Of a stretch of 10,523 bases of DNA, positions 1 through 6,895 are shown in pieces. Positions within the stretch are counted from its first letter, which is position 1. Every line of letters begins with the position of its first letter. The position numbers and the translations under genes are program-made. The notes below the pieces were generated by a model that was not told the DNA's origin, ran no database searches, and saw only the letters and a program-made list of their open reading frames with translations. Source of the stretch: an uncultured Ruminococcus sp. (GTDB taxonomy: Bacteria > Bacillota > Clostridia > Oscillospirales > Ruminococcaceae); NCBI GenBank assembly GCA_945867875.1, contig CAMBJF010000070.1, forward strand, positions 1-10,523. Direction: 5' to 3'.

Positions 1-160
1 TTTTAAAGAAACGGAGCAAGGGGTGAGAAATGCGAAAGCATTTCGAGGGGGAGCGTGGTGAAGCTTGCTTCACCACGTTCCCCCTTTTAACAGATCCAAA
101 CAAATTAACCCTCAAAAATGTTCCGGTGGAACGTTTTAGACAGAACAACTCCCCCGAATA
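1..160. repeat. Intergenic tandem-hairpin element, possible plus-strand terminator
   Basis: No gene is visible here. Three hairpins stand in a row: 27-33/38-44 (7-bp stem closed by a GAAA tetraloop), 47-64/67-84 (18-bp arms with one G-T pair, inner loop formed around TTG) and 115-124/128-137 (10-bp stem, GGT loop). The second is followed by TTTT at 85-88 and could end transcription entering from the left on the plus strand. The cluster resembles the hairpin-rich stretch at 3990-4140 in layout, and both contain a TCACCC(C)TT-like link on the minus strand. A dispersed intergenic repeat is therefore possible, but family membership cannot be shown from this window. Confidence 0.5.
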
Positions 161-164
161 AATC

Positions 165-210
165 AAATAATCCCGCCGTTTCCCCCAAAAATAGTAGAAA
201 CGGTGGGATT
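165..210 (-). terminator. Terminator of the lipoprotein-phosphatase operon
   Basis: A 14-bp stem (169-182 with 197-210, one G-T pair) and a 14-nt loop lie 15 bp beyond the phosphatase stop codon. Read on the minus strand, the stem ends in GGGATT followed by an interrupted T-rich stretch, so it can act as an intrinsic terminator, though the U-tract is imperfect. It is nearly symmetrical and might also work on the plus strand. Confidence 0.6.
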
Positions 211-225
211 TAATTCTGCCAAATA

Positions 226-951
226 TCAATCGTGCCGCTCATCGCTGTCAAAGGTCTCGCAGAACCTTGCCGCAAAAGCCACAGGCTCACCCTCGGCATA
301 AAGATGCCCCGTGTCACCGAATGTATTCATTCTGAAATATGCTATCCCCTCTCTCCGCTCCTCTGAGGTCAGGACTGTCACCGATGTTGGTGCGGCACAG
401 AACCCGTGCCACAGCACAACGGGGGATATCCCCAACAGATGCCCCAGCATAACGCACTCAACGCCGAAATGACAGAAAAGAGCAATAGTGTCCCTGTTTG
501 GCTCTACAGCACGGTATATGTTCCCCTCACGTCTGTAGCCGTGGCGCTCTAAAATGCCGTCAATGCCATCATAAACACGCCTTGCCTCGGCAATAACATT
601 TCCCTTTTCCATAGCAGGAGAGGTGTGCCATAAGTCCTTGCTGTAATACTCCTCCCTTGCCGTCCAGTCGGCGGGGAGCATATCCCACGGAATGCGTTCA
701 AGCCCCGTTCTCTCATCGGTTATGGGTGCGTGGAACTCTCTCAGCCACGGCAGAGTCTCGCCCTCCGCATTCTTGGCTTTCAGCGTGTATTCCGCCGTAG
801 CCTGCGCCCTGCCCAGAGGGGAGAGGTAATAATAGTCTATCTTTTCATTCACAAGCCTTTTTGCAAGGCATTCCGCTTCCCTGCGTCCCTTTTCGGTAAG
901 AGAATCGTGCTCGTAATCGGGGTCGCCGTGGCGGATAATAAGTATCTTCAT
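226..951 (-). CDS. Histidine phosphatase family protein (phosphoglycerate-mutase-like)
   Basis: This is a 241-residue cytoplasmic protein with no signal peptide or membrane segment. It belongs to the histidine phosphatase superfamily, which removes phosphate through a phospho-histidine intermediate. Residues R7-H8-G9 form the signature RHG motif, with H8 as the expected nucleophile. R48, in a SPLGRAQ segment, matches the second phosphate-binding arginine. E72 is a candidate acid/base, and H161 in the CHFG motif is the second catalytic histidine. All the key residues are present, so the enzyme should be active, but the substrate cannot be told. It is somewhat longer than cobC/gpmB-type members because of extra sequence around residues 75-150. 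The ATG at 949-951 is preceded by AAAGGAA, which overlaps the end of the upstream lipoprotein gene. The two genes are only 13 bp apart and should be co-transcribed. Confidence 0.88.
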   Translation of the reverse strand: MKILIIRHGDPDYEHDSLTEKGRREAECLAKRLVNEKIDYYYLSPLGRAQATAEYTLKAKNAEGETLPWLREFHAPITDERTGLERIPWDMLPADWTAREEYYSKDLWHTSPAMEKGNVIAEARRVYDGIDGILERHGYRREGNIYRAVEPNRDTIALFCHFGVECVMLGHLLGISPVVLWHGFCAAPTSVTVLTSEERREGIAYFRMNTFGDTGHLYAEGEPVAFAARFCETFDSDERHD

Positions 952-964
952 ATTTTCATTCCTT

Positions 965-2260
965 TCAGCTCACAGAATATGGGTATCTGTACTCGCTCAC
1001 TCTCCACAGCCCGTCGTCACAGCGTTCAATAACGAAATTGCCGCCGTCTGTGTAGCCCGTGAGCTCGCCCTGATCGTTGAATTTTTCCTGCCTGGAGCAA
1101 AATACCATTCTGTCCGCCGTCACTGTCACATCGGAGAATGTGAGAGTTCCGAGGGTGAAATCATATCCGCCGTCGCCGGCAATGCCGTAAAGCTCGCCGT
1201 TTATGTCGGTGTAGCGCTGGGGGGCGGCTGCGAATATCCTTTCGGCAGTCTCGGGAGTGAAAACGCTTTTCAGGTATTTTTTCAGGTCCTTTACCGAACT
1301 GAATCTGCTGTCATCTATTTTGAAATAGTAATCCGAAGCGGTCTTGTCATCGGGTCGGGGCATTTCAATGTAGTTTTCCCAGTCGGAAATGTTGAAAGTT
1401 GTCATTGTGAAATACTGAGCCGCCGAATTTGCCGCCGCCCAGCAGGCATAGCCGAAATACAGCGGGTCATCTTCGGATATATCCTCATATCCCTCGACCA
1501 TTCGGGGCACATCGGGCTCGAATTTCAGCGTTTTTATCTTAACTCTGCTCTCAATAGGTCTTGGGTCACCGTTTTCATCGTAAAGATTGCTGTCGTCAAC
1601 GGTTATCTCGTAGATGAATTTGTCAGGCTCGCTGTGATAAAGCTGGGTGCGGTCAAGGCAGTCACGGGATACGCTTTCCTCTTCCCCGTCGCCGTCGGTG
1701 TCCTCACTGCCCGTAATGCTTATCTCACGAAGCTCGCCGCCCTTGTCTATCATATAAAGCCTGCTCACGGAATAAACGGCATTGTCTGGGTCCTTGTCAA
1801 GCTCTTCTTGGGTAATGTCGAAGCTGAACTGCAAAATGTCGGGGATATATGTGTCATCGATATCATTGCCGATAATGGTCACAGCTCCCGATGCAAAGCC
1901 CTGTGAATACGGAAAATACGGCGTGTAGCCCGAGGGTGCGGTTATGACGAAATCACGTGTTTCGTATAGATTGTTCTCCACGGAAACGGCTATCTCGTCG
2001 GGATATTCGCCCTGCTTCACGGTTATGACATAGTTTTCCGCTGCGCCCTTTATCTCAGCTGAATAACCCGTGAATGGGTCTGAATCCGTGTCCGCAGAGT
2101 TAAGAGCGGCGGCGGAAATGATATTGTCGGCATTTTCGGCGGATAATGCCGTTTCGGGCGATGTTTCGGCAGCCGTGCCCGCTGTATTTTCACTTGCAGC
2201 ACAGCCGCAGAGCAAGGCTGCAAGGGCAATTGCCGTTGCTTTTTTTATGGGGAGATGCAT
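965..2260 (-). CDS. Predicted secreted lipoprotein of unknown function
   Basis: This is a 431-residue protein. A short basic start, a hydrophobic stretch (residues 8-17) and a lipobox L17-C18-G19-C20 predict export, lipidation on C20 and anchoring on the outer face of the membrane. The next 40 or so residues are rich in A, S, T and E, a typical lipoprotein tether. The rest is acidic, rich in aromatic residues and probably mostly beta. The C-terminal 110 residues, with a VKDLKKYLKSVF stretch and an ending in WRVSEYRYP, faintly resemble NTF2-like or IseA-type extracytoplasmic domains. This is only an impression, and no family is recognised with certainty. The ATG at 2258-2260 follows AAAGGAA at 2273-2279 and a sigma-A promoter at 2300-2328. 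It is first in an operon with the histidine phosphatase, and nothing in that pairing reveals a function. Confidence 0.8.
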   Translation of the reverse strand: MHLPIKKATAIALAALLCGCAASENTAGTAAETSPETALSAENADNIISAAALNSADTDSDPFTGYSAEIKGAAENYVITVKQGEYPDEIAVSVENNLYETRDFVITAPSGYTPYFPYSQGFASGAVTIIGNDIDDTYIPDILQFSFDITQEELDKDPDNAVYSVSRLYMIDKGGELREISITGSEDTDGDGEEESVSRDCLDRTQLYHSEPDKFIYEITVDDSNLYDENGDPRPIESRVKIKTLKFEPDVPRMVEGYEDISEDDPLYFGYACWAAANSAAQYFTMTTFNISDWENYIEMPRPDDKTASDYYFKIDDSRFSSVKDLKKYLKSVFTPETAERIFAAAPQRYTDINGELYGIAGDGGYDFTLGTLTFSDVTVTADRMVFCSRQEKFNDQGELTGYTDGGNFVIERCDDGLWRVSEYRYPYSVS

Positions 2261-2299
2261 AATATTTTAACGTTCCTTTCGGCTTGTAGGTTTGTATAT

Positions 2300-2328
2300 A
2301 TTATAGCAGACATAACCCCTATTTGCAA
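2300..2328 (-). promoter_or_regulatory. Sigma-A promoter of the lipoprotein-phosphatase operon
   Basis: On the minus strand the -35 box is TTGCAA (2323-2328), followed by a 17-bp spacer and a perfect -10 box TATAAT (2300-2305). The start codon lies about 40 bp downstream of the -10 box. Confidence 0.75.
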
Positions 2329-2339
2329 TTACAAATAGG
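2318..2339. promoter_or_regulatory. Palindrome over the -35 box, candidate operator
   Basis: A perfect 8-bp inverted repeat, CCTATTTG (2318-2325) and CAAATAGG (2332-2339) with a 6-bp AT-rich centre, covers the -35 box of the lipoprotein promoter. Its position fits a repressor site. No regulator is recognised and no regulator gene is next to it. Confidence 0.5.
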
Positions 2340-2372
2340 TTACAGTACGGATAAAATATAATTTCAGGCAGC

Positions 2373-2406
2373 AAAAAACACCGCTCTCCGCAACAGGGGA
2401 GCGGTG
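2373..2406 (-). terminator. Intrinsic terminator of the SprA-related gene
   Basis: An 11-bp stem (2379-2389 with 2396-2406, one G-T pair) and a 6-nt loop are followed on the minus strand by six T (2373-2378). The stem starts 12 bp after the end of the gene. This is a textbook intrinsic terminator, and it separates this gene from the lipoprotein operon. Confidence 0.88.
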
Positions 2407-2418
2407 ATGTCAGTTTTA

Positions 2419-3030
2419 TCACGCCACATCATCAAATAAACTTCCTTTGGGAGCTGTCTCGGTTCCCACGGAATAATCGGGCTCGCTTTTTGCTTTCGTC
2501 ACCGTGCGGGTCTCGCCGCCTGCAATGTAAGCCTTGCCGCACTCGGGGCATATGCCGCTTTTGAGCACAACGCTCTGGGAAACGATCTCCCTGCCCTCTC
2601 TCGCAGCCTTTGCCCGGTTACGGTAAACGTGCTCCATCTCGTGACCTCTCACTGCCGATGCCGCAGCCTCGGGGGCTATCTTTGAAGCCGTTTTGAAGGA
2701 AACTCCCGGGTCATCGGAGCCGTCCTGATATTTCCTGTTCTTGCAGGTCTGGCATTCGCCCTGCTTTTCGTTCAGTTTTTCAAGCCGTTTTTCAAGATTG
2801 TTTATCCGCCTGTCAAGGGACGCAATTTTTGTTTCCAGTGCATTTTTGTCCGAAACCTTGTTCCGTGCGCCGTCAAATTCGTCACGCTGCTTTTTAAGCT
2901 CCGTCAGCTTTTTCTGAATGTCCGAAGCGGTGCTGCCTCCTGCGATGCTGTTCACAGCAACATTGCCATTTACATTAGTGTTGCCATTCACGGGAATATT
3001 ACCGCCTGTGCCGATAGGTGAAACTGCCAT
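2419..3030 (-). CDS. SprA-related putative zinc metalloprotease
   Basis: This is a 203-residue protein of the SprA-related family (also annotated as CJM1_0395-type putative metalloprotease). Family hallmarks visible here are a CQTC pair (C93, C96) followed by the RKYQDGSDDPGVSFK stretch, an HExxH zinc-protease motif H130-EME-H134, a CPEC pair (C161, C164) and GGETRT. The N-terminus is rich in N, G and V and probably disordered. Residues 38-91 are heptad-rich and charged, predicting a coiled coil. There is no signal peptide, so it is likely cytoplasmic. The substrate and role are unknown; protease activity is inferred only from HExxH. The start at 3028-3030 is chosen over the upstream ATG at 3114 because AAAGGGGG sits just before it and because the promoter at 3064-3092 lies inside the longer reading frame. 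The gene appears monocistronic. Confidence 0.85.
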   Translation of the reverse strand: MAVSPIGTGGNIPVNGNTNVNGNVAVNSIAGGSTASDIQKKLTELKKQRDEFDGARNKVSDKNALETKIASLDRRINNLEKRLEKLNEKQGECQTCKNRKYQDGSDDPGVSFKTASKIAPEAAASAVRGHEMEHVYRNRAKAAREGREIVSQSVVLKSGICPECGKAYIAGGETRTVTKAKSEPDYSVGTETAPKGSLFDDVA

Positions 3031-3063
3031 ATGCTTACCCCCTTTTCTGTATCTTTTGGAAGT

Positions 3064-3092
3064 ATTATACCACAGCTTCACGGATTTTTCAA
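3064..3092 (-). promoter_or_regulatory. Sigma-A promoter of the SprA-related gene
   Basis: On the minus strand the boxes are TTGAAA (3087-3092), a 17-bp spacer and a perfect TATAAT (3064-3069). It fixes the start of the gene downstream at 3030, because the longer alternative start at 3114 lies upstream of the promoter. Confidence 0.85.
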
Positions 3093-3103
3093 GCATTATA
3101 AGC

Positions 3104-3143
3104 AAAAAAATCACCGCATTATCCCATGGGAAAAATGCGGTGA
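3104..3143 (-). terminator. Intrinsic terminator of bioY
   Basis: A 10-bp perfect stem (3111-3120 with 3134-3143) is followed on the minus strand by seven T (3104-3110). The 13-nt loop itself holds the 10-bp palindrome TCCCATGGGA (3122-3131). It lies 20 bp after the bioY stop codon and just upstream of the next promoter, so bioY is transcribed alone. Confidence 0.88.
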
Positions 3144-3163
3144 TGATATATGGGGAAATGATA

Positions 3164-3727
3164 TTATACCTCAGCCTTAGCCTTTTTTGTAATGTTCACT
3201 CTGCTTCTGAGGATAAGCGCAAGACCGAATGCAAGTCCGACAGATATAAAATCCTTGAGAAGATAGGGAACGCAAACCAGCATTACGCTTGAAAGAAAGC
3301 CGCCGTCCTTGATAACGGTGAACTGTGCAGCGCCGCAGAGGTGGCAGATGAGAAGTCCTGCGATGCCGAGAGCGATTGCGGGGATTTTCCTGCCCGTGTC
3401 AGTGCCGAGACCGCAGAGGAGCGCCATAATAATAAAGCCCCAGATAAATCCGCCCGTAGGGCCTGTAAGTGAGCCGAGACCGCCTTTGAATCCCGAAAAA
3501 ACCGGAACTCCCACAGCTCCGATAAGAACATATACAATAGCGGAAAGACCGCCAAGCTTCATTCCGAGAGTATATCCCGCCAACGCCACCGCAAAGGTCT
3601 GAAGTGTAACGGGGACACCTGAGGGGAGGGGAATTGCTATCTGAGAAAGAACGGCGATAACTGCCGCAAACATTCCTGTGAACGCCATATCCTTAGCGCT
3701 CATTTTTTTCTTTTCCGAACTGCTCAT
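3164..3727 (-). CDS. bioY: Biotin ECF transporter substrate-binding subunit BioY
   Basis: This is a 187-residue membrane protein, the usual length for BioY, the S-component that binds biotin and works with an energy-coupling module (EcfA, EcfA', EcfT) to import it. About six hydrophobic segments are visible. The central region carries the family's conserved features: LAGYTLGMKLGGL (49-61), a glycine-rich loop around GVPVFSGF (73-80) and GPTGGF (89-94). No ecfA or ecfT gene lies beside it, so it probably shares the common energy-coupling module encoded elsewhere. The ATG at 3725-3727 is preceded by a strong AAGGAGG site (3738-3744). The promoter at 3763-3791 overlaps a BirA-like operator, which fits biotin-dependent repression. 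The gene is monocistronic and ends at an intrinsic terminator. Confidence 0.95.
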   Translation of the reverse strand: MSSSEKKKMSAKDMAFTGMFAAVIAVLSQIAIPLPSGVPVTLQTFAVALAGYTLGMKLGGLSAIVYVLIGAVGVPVFSGFKGGLGSLTGPTGGFIWGFIIMALLCGLGTDTGRKIPAIALGIAGLLICHLCGAAQFTVIKDGGFLSSVMLVCVPYLLKDFISVGLAFGLALILRSRVNITKKAKAEV

Positions 3728-3762
3728 AATAAAAAAGCCTCCTTGAAATTTATCACGGATAT

Positions 3763-3791
3763 ATCATAGCACTATAAATTTACTTTGTCAA
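3763..3791 (-). promoter_or_regulatory. Sigma-A promoter of bioY
   Basis: On the minus strand the boxes are a perfect TTGACA (3786-3791), a 17-bp spacer and TATGAT (3763-3768), about 35 bp upstream of the start codon. Confidence 0.88.
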
Positions 3792-3816
3792 CATATTTTT
3801 GTGCACAAGTTTACAA
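3785..3816. promoter_or_regulatory. BirA-like operator of bioY
   Basis: TTGTCAAC (3785-3792) and GTTTACAA (3809-3816) form an inverted repeat, 7 of 8 positions symmetrical, separated by 16 bp. The known BirA operator is built from TTGTAAAC-like and GTTTACAA half-sites with about this separation. The left half-site covers the -35 box of the bioY promoter, so binding of the biotin protein ligase-repressor would block transcription. The birA gene is not in this window. Confidence 0.78.
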
Positions 3817-4204
3817 TAGCCCTGTTTTTTACGACAGATTAACATATACTGCGTTTTGATGTGATAAAATTTACATTTATTGTAAAATAATTCGGCTGTG
3901 ATTTTTCTCTGAAATGTTGCTCTCGGCTGTTGACGAATGGGAAAATATGTGATAAACTTTGACTTAAGTAAATTGTGCAATGAAATGTTGTAGGGGACGG
4001 GTCTCCCGTTCCATCGGTTTGAACGATAAGGAGATTTCGCAGTAAACTTTGTTTACTGTTGCGGAAGGGTGATGAGGGCGTATTGCCTTAGCAAGACAAT
4101 TGCCCCTCGACCCCGCAAGCCTTTGAAAAGGCTTGACCGAAACTTTTAGTGTGTGTTAGTTTGTGCAGATTTTTTATATGCCCCGTGGCGGAAAGGAAAC
4201 CATT
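3817..4204. other. Divergent intergenic region between bioY and the GH3 gene
   Basis: No gene is supported here. The left half (3817-3985) is AT-rich and contains a short palindrome, TTTACA-N5-TGTAAA (3870-3886), plus a possible plus-strand promoter, TTGACG-N17-TAAACT (3930-3958). If that promoter is used, the GH3 messenger would have a leader of about 240 nt containing the hairpins listed separately. TTGACC at 4133-4138 looks like a -35 box but has no convincing -10 partner. Reading frames on either strand across this stretch lack a ribosome binding site and recognisable protein features. Confidence 0.4.
3990..4140 (+). repeat. Cluster of hairpins, probable dispersed intergenic repeats
   Basis: Four hairpins lie close together: GGGACGGG (3994-4001) with CCCGTTCC (4005-4012); CAGTAAAC (4040-4047) with GTTTACTG (4051-4058); an imperfect one starting GGGCGTATTG (4076-4085) and closing at CAATTGCCC (4097-4105); and CAAGCCTT (4116-4123) with AAGGCTTG (4128-4135) around a TGAA loop. 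The first, beginning GTAGGGGACGGG, resembles short palindromic repeats common between genes of gut Clostridia. That is recollection, not something this window proves. They could equally be a structured leader of the GH3 messenger. Confidence 0.45.
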
Positions 4205-6334
4205 ATGACAGAAAATGAACTTAAAAAACTTCTTGAAGATATGACCCTCACCGAAAAGACAGAACAGCTCGTTCAGCTGAACGGCGATTTCTACGGCAGC
4301 TCCGAGGAGCTTACAGGCCCAGCCGCCGCATTTCATCTGACAAAGGAGCAGACCTACCGTGTGGGCAGCATTCTGAGCGAACACGGAGCGGCTCATCTTA
4401 AAGAGATGCAGGACAAAATAATGTCCACGCAGCCCCACCATATCCCCGCAATGTTTATGGCGGACGTTATCCACGGCTACAAGACCTCGTTCCCCGTGCC
4501 CATAGCTCTCGGAGCGTCCTTTGACCCCGAGCTTGTCCGCAAAACAGCCGAGATATCCGCAAAGGAAGCCGCTGCGGCTGGTATTCACGTTACATTTTCC
4601 CCTATGTCCGACCTGTCCCGTGACGGACGGTGGGGAAGATGTATGGAGAGCTTCGGCGAGGACCCTTTCCTTAACTCAAAGATGTCCGCCGCAATGGTCA
4701 ATGGCTTTCAGGGGGATAACTGCGGCGAAAAGGGAAAAGTCGCCTCCTGTTTCAAGCATTTTGCCGCATACGGCGCAGTGCAGGCGGGAAGAGACTACAA
4801 TGTTGCGGAGCTTTCCGAACGCACACTTTTCGAGGATTATCTCCCCGCCTACAAGGCAGCGATTGATGCAAGCGCAGAAATGGCAATGACCGCATTCAAC
4901 ACCCTTGACCGTGTTCCCTGCACGGTTTCCAAAAAAATGCTCCGTGACATACTCCGTGACAAAATGGGCTTTGACGGCGTTATCATCAGTGACTACAACG
5001 CTATCGGTGAGGCAATTATCCACAGTGCCGCCGATGACAGCAGAGATGCGGCGAAAAAGGCGATAAATGCAGGCGTTGATATTGATATGATGTCGGAGTG
5101 CTATGTAAATAATCTTGAAGACCTGATAAACAGCGGCGAGGTATCGGAAAAAGTCCTTGACGAAGCGGTTATGAGGGTTCTGCGGCTGAAAAATAAGCTT
5201 GGGCTTTTTGAAAATCCCTACAAGGACGCATCGGAAGATGAGGAAAAGCGCATCATAGGCTGTGATGAGCATATGGCATTTTCACGGAGGTCTGCCGCAG
5301 AATGTGCGGTAATGCTCAAAAATAACGGCATATTCCCACTCAGAGCCAAAAAAGCCCTTGTCATAGGCAAGCTCTGCGAAAGCGGTGAGATACTTGGCTT
5401 CTGGTCATTCTTTGCCGATAAATCGAAAACTGTTACCCTGCGTGATGCCCTCACACAGGTCTGCACCGACACGGAATTTGAGTTTATCCCGTCGGACGCT
5501 GCGGACGAAAAAGTCCTTGCCGCCGCAAGGAATGCCGATGCGGTGCTCCTCGTTCTCGGTGAGGACCAGACCTTTACGGGAGAGGCAAGGAGCTGCACGG
5601 ACGTGTCCCTCGATGACGCTCAGAAAAAGCTTTTTGATGATGTGATATCCGTGAACAAGAATACCGCCGTGCTCCTTTTCGGCGGCAGACCCTTTGCCAT
5701 TCCCGAAATCGCTGAAAAGGCTGCGGGAATACTTGAAATGTGGCTTCCCGGCACAGCAGGCTGCCTCGGCATTGCGGACATTATCTCGGGAAAAGCATCG
5801 CCCAGCGGCAGGCTGTCGATGAGCTTCCCCTACTGCACGGGTCAGTACCCCATAAGCTACAGCGCTTTCAACACGGGCAGACCCAAGGACAACAGCGTTA
5901 AGGGATATATCCCCTTCCTTTCAAACTATATGGACGCCCCAAATATCCCCCTCTATCCTTTCGGCTACGGACTTACCTACACATCATTTAAATATTCCCC
6001 CGTGACCCTGAGCGCCGCCGAGCTTACGATGAACAGCAGCATCACCGCAGGCGTTACAGTTACAAACACGGGAGACAGGCAGGGCTGTGAGACCGTCCAG
6101 CTTTATATCCGTGACCTTAAAGGCAGCGTTGTCCGTCCTCTGAGGGAGCTTAAGGGCTTTAAGAAAATCACCCTTGAAGCAGGCGAATCAGCTAATGTTT
6201 CCTTTGAGATAACTGCGGATATGCTGAGATTTTACGGCATCGATATGGAATTTGCTGCGGAAAAGGGCGATTTTGTTCTCTATATCGGCGGTGACAGCAG
6301 CACGGAAAATTCAGCGGAGTTTAAGCTCATATGA
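4205..6334 (+). CDS. GH3 beta-glucosidase, BglX-like, cytoplasmic
   Basis: This is a 709-residue glycoside hydrolase of family 3, a retaining enzyme expected to release glucose from cello-oligosaccharides; xylosidase activity is also possible. It has no signal peptide, so it acts inside the cell. The N-terminal barrel (about 1-330) contains GRWGR-CMESFGEDP, the substrate-binding K184-H185-F motif and the nucleophile D263 in VIISDYNAIG. The alpha/beta sandwich domain (about 360-580) has the likely acid/base E460 in TGEARSCTD, which lines up with the HEASSRTD segment of E. coli BglX. A fibronectin-III-like domain (about 620-700) closes the protein. The start at 4205 is preferred over the in-frame ATG at 4163 because GAAAGGAAA sits 5-14 bp before it. 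The stop overlaps the next start (ATGA, 6331-6334), so the VanZ-like gene is translationally coupled. Together with the GH5 genes downstream it forms a cellulose/beta-glucan cluster. Confidence 0.94.
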   Translation: MTENELKKLLEDMTLTEKTEQLVQLNGDFYGSSEELTGPAAAFHLTKEQTYRVGSILSEHGAAHLKEMQDKIMSTQPHHIPAMFMADVIHGYKTSFPVPIALGASFDPELVRKTAEISAKEAAAAGIHVTFSPMSDLSRDGRWGRCMESFGEDPFLNSKMSAAMVNGFQGDNCGEKGKVASCFKHFAAYGAVQAGRDYNVAELSERTLFEDYLPAYKAAIDASAEMAMTAFNTLDRVPCTVSKKMLRDILRDKMGFDGVIISDYNAIGEAIIHSAADDSRDAAKKAINAGVDIDMMSECYVNNLEDLINSGEVSEKVLDEAVMRVLRLKNKLGLFENPYKDASEDEEKRIIGCDEHMAFSRRSAAECAVMLKNNGIFPLRAKKALVIGKLCESGEILGFWSFFADKSKTVTLRDALTQVCTDTEFEFIPSDAADEKVLAAARNADAVLLVLGEDQTFTGEARSCTDVSLDDAQKKLFDDVISVNKNTAVLLFGGRPFAIPEIAEKAAGILEMWLPGTAGCLGIADIISGKASPSGRLSMSFPYCTGQYPISYSAFNTGRPKDNSVKGYIPFLSNYMDAPNIPLYPFGYGLTYTSFKYSPVTLSAAELTMNSSITAGVTVTNTGDRQGCETVQLYIRDLKGSVVRPLRELKGFKKITLEAGESANVSFEITADMLRFYGIDMEFAAEKGDFVLYIGGDSSTENSAEFKLI

Positions 6335-6779
6335 AAATAAAAAAGCTTCTCAGATTTATCCCCGCCGTGATAATAATGGGCATCATATTTTTCTTTTCCT
6401 CCCAGACGGGAGACGAGTCCACCGCCGTCAGCGATGAGGTGATATCGGTGACGGCGGGCGGTGATATGGTCGGCACGGAGCTTATCACCGTCATTGTGAG
6501 AAAGTCCGCCCATTTTCTTGAATATGCTGCCCTCGGCGCTATGGTCTATTTCGGACTGCGTGGGTTTGGCGATGAAAAAAACAGGGCAGGCGTATTGTTT
6601 TTTCGGGGCTTTTCGGCGGGCTGTATGCCGTGACAGACGAGCTGCATCAGTATTTTGTCCCCGGGCGTGCCTGTATGGCGACGGACGTTCTGCTTGATAT
6701 GTGCGGGGCGTTTTTCGGGGCTGCCGTGATGTTTCTTTTGTATAAGCTCATAGGGCGATTGGTCAAAAACAATAAATAA
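6331..6779 (+). pseudogene. VanZ-like membrane protein gene with a -1 frameshift
   Basis: The first frame (6331-6633) encodes 100 residues: a hydrophobic helix, FFFSSQTG and the VanZ-family KSAHFLEYAALG segment. It then runs into a stop. From about 6600 the -1 frame continues the same family without a break, with AVTDELHQYFVPGR and TDVLLDMCGAFFG, to a TAA at 6777-6779. Restoring one T in the T6 run at 6598-6603 would give a 149-residue protein, normal for VanZ-like proteins, reading smoothly through a hydrophobic helix. The family is named for teicoplanin resistance but most members have no known function. The start overlaps the GH3 stop by 4 bp. The break may be a real mutation, a phase-variable tract or a sequencing error. 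Programmed slippage is less likely, although A-AAA-AAC occurs in frame at 6576-6582. Confidence 0.85.
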
Positions 6780-6780
6780 A

Positions 6781-6822
6781 CGGGCGGAAGTTCATAACAA
6801 ATGTTAATTGAATTTCTGCCCG
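6781..6822 (+). promoter_or_regulatory. Inverted repeat between the VanZ-like gene and the GH5 promoter
   Basis: CGGGCGGAA (6781-6789) pairs with TTCTGCCCG (6814-6822), 9 bp with one G-T pair and a 24-nt loop. No T-tract follows, so it is a poor terminator. The right arm lies inside the spacer of the cellulase promoter, so it may be a regulatory site or a chance structure. Confidence 0.3.
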
Positions 6823-6836
6823 CAAAATGGTAATAT
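6808..6836 (+). promoter_or_regulatory. Sigma-A promoter of the GH5 cellulase
   Basis: The boxes are TTGAAT (6808-6813), a 17-bp spacer and TAATAT (6831-6836). The start codon chosen for the cellulase lies about 60 bp downstream, giving a short leader. It lets the cellulase be expressed apart from the GH3 unit. Confidence 0.75.
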
Positions 6837-6895
6837 AAATATAATATAAAAGTACGATGATGTCATTCACCGTGAATATGAAAGGAATGAAGCAT

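Noticed and set aside
3030..3114. Extended N-terminus of the SprA-related protein
   Set aside because: The extension contains the gene's own -35 and -10 boxes, and the internal ATG has a much better ribosome binding site.
3870..3886. Palindrome TTTACA-N5-TGTAAA as a second BirA site
   Set aside because: The spacing is 5 bp instead of about 16, so it does not fit a BirA operator. It may be chance in AT-rich DNA.
4088..4588. Minus-strand reading frame across the GH3 start
   Set aside because: It overlaps a confident GH3 coding region and the hairpin cluster and has no recognisable protein features.
6576..6582. Programmed -1 frameshift at A-AAA-AAC in the VanZ-like gene
   Set aside because: Shifting here would give a charged QGRR stretch, whereas a lost T at 6598-6603 gives a continuous hydrophobic helix typical of the family. 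Kept only as a minor alternative.
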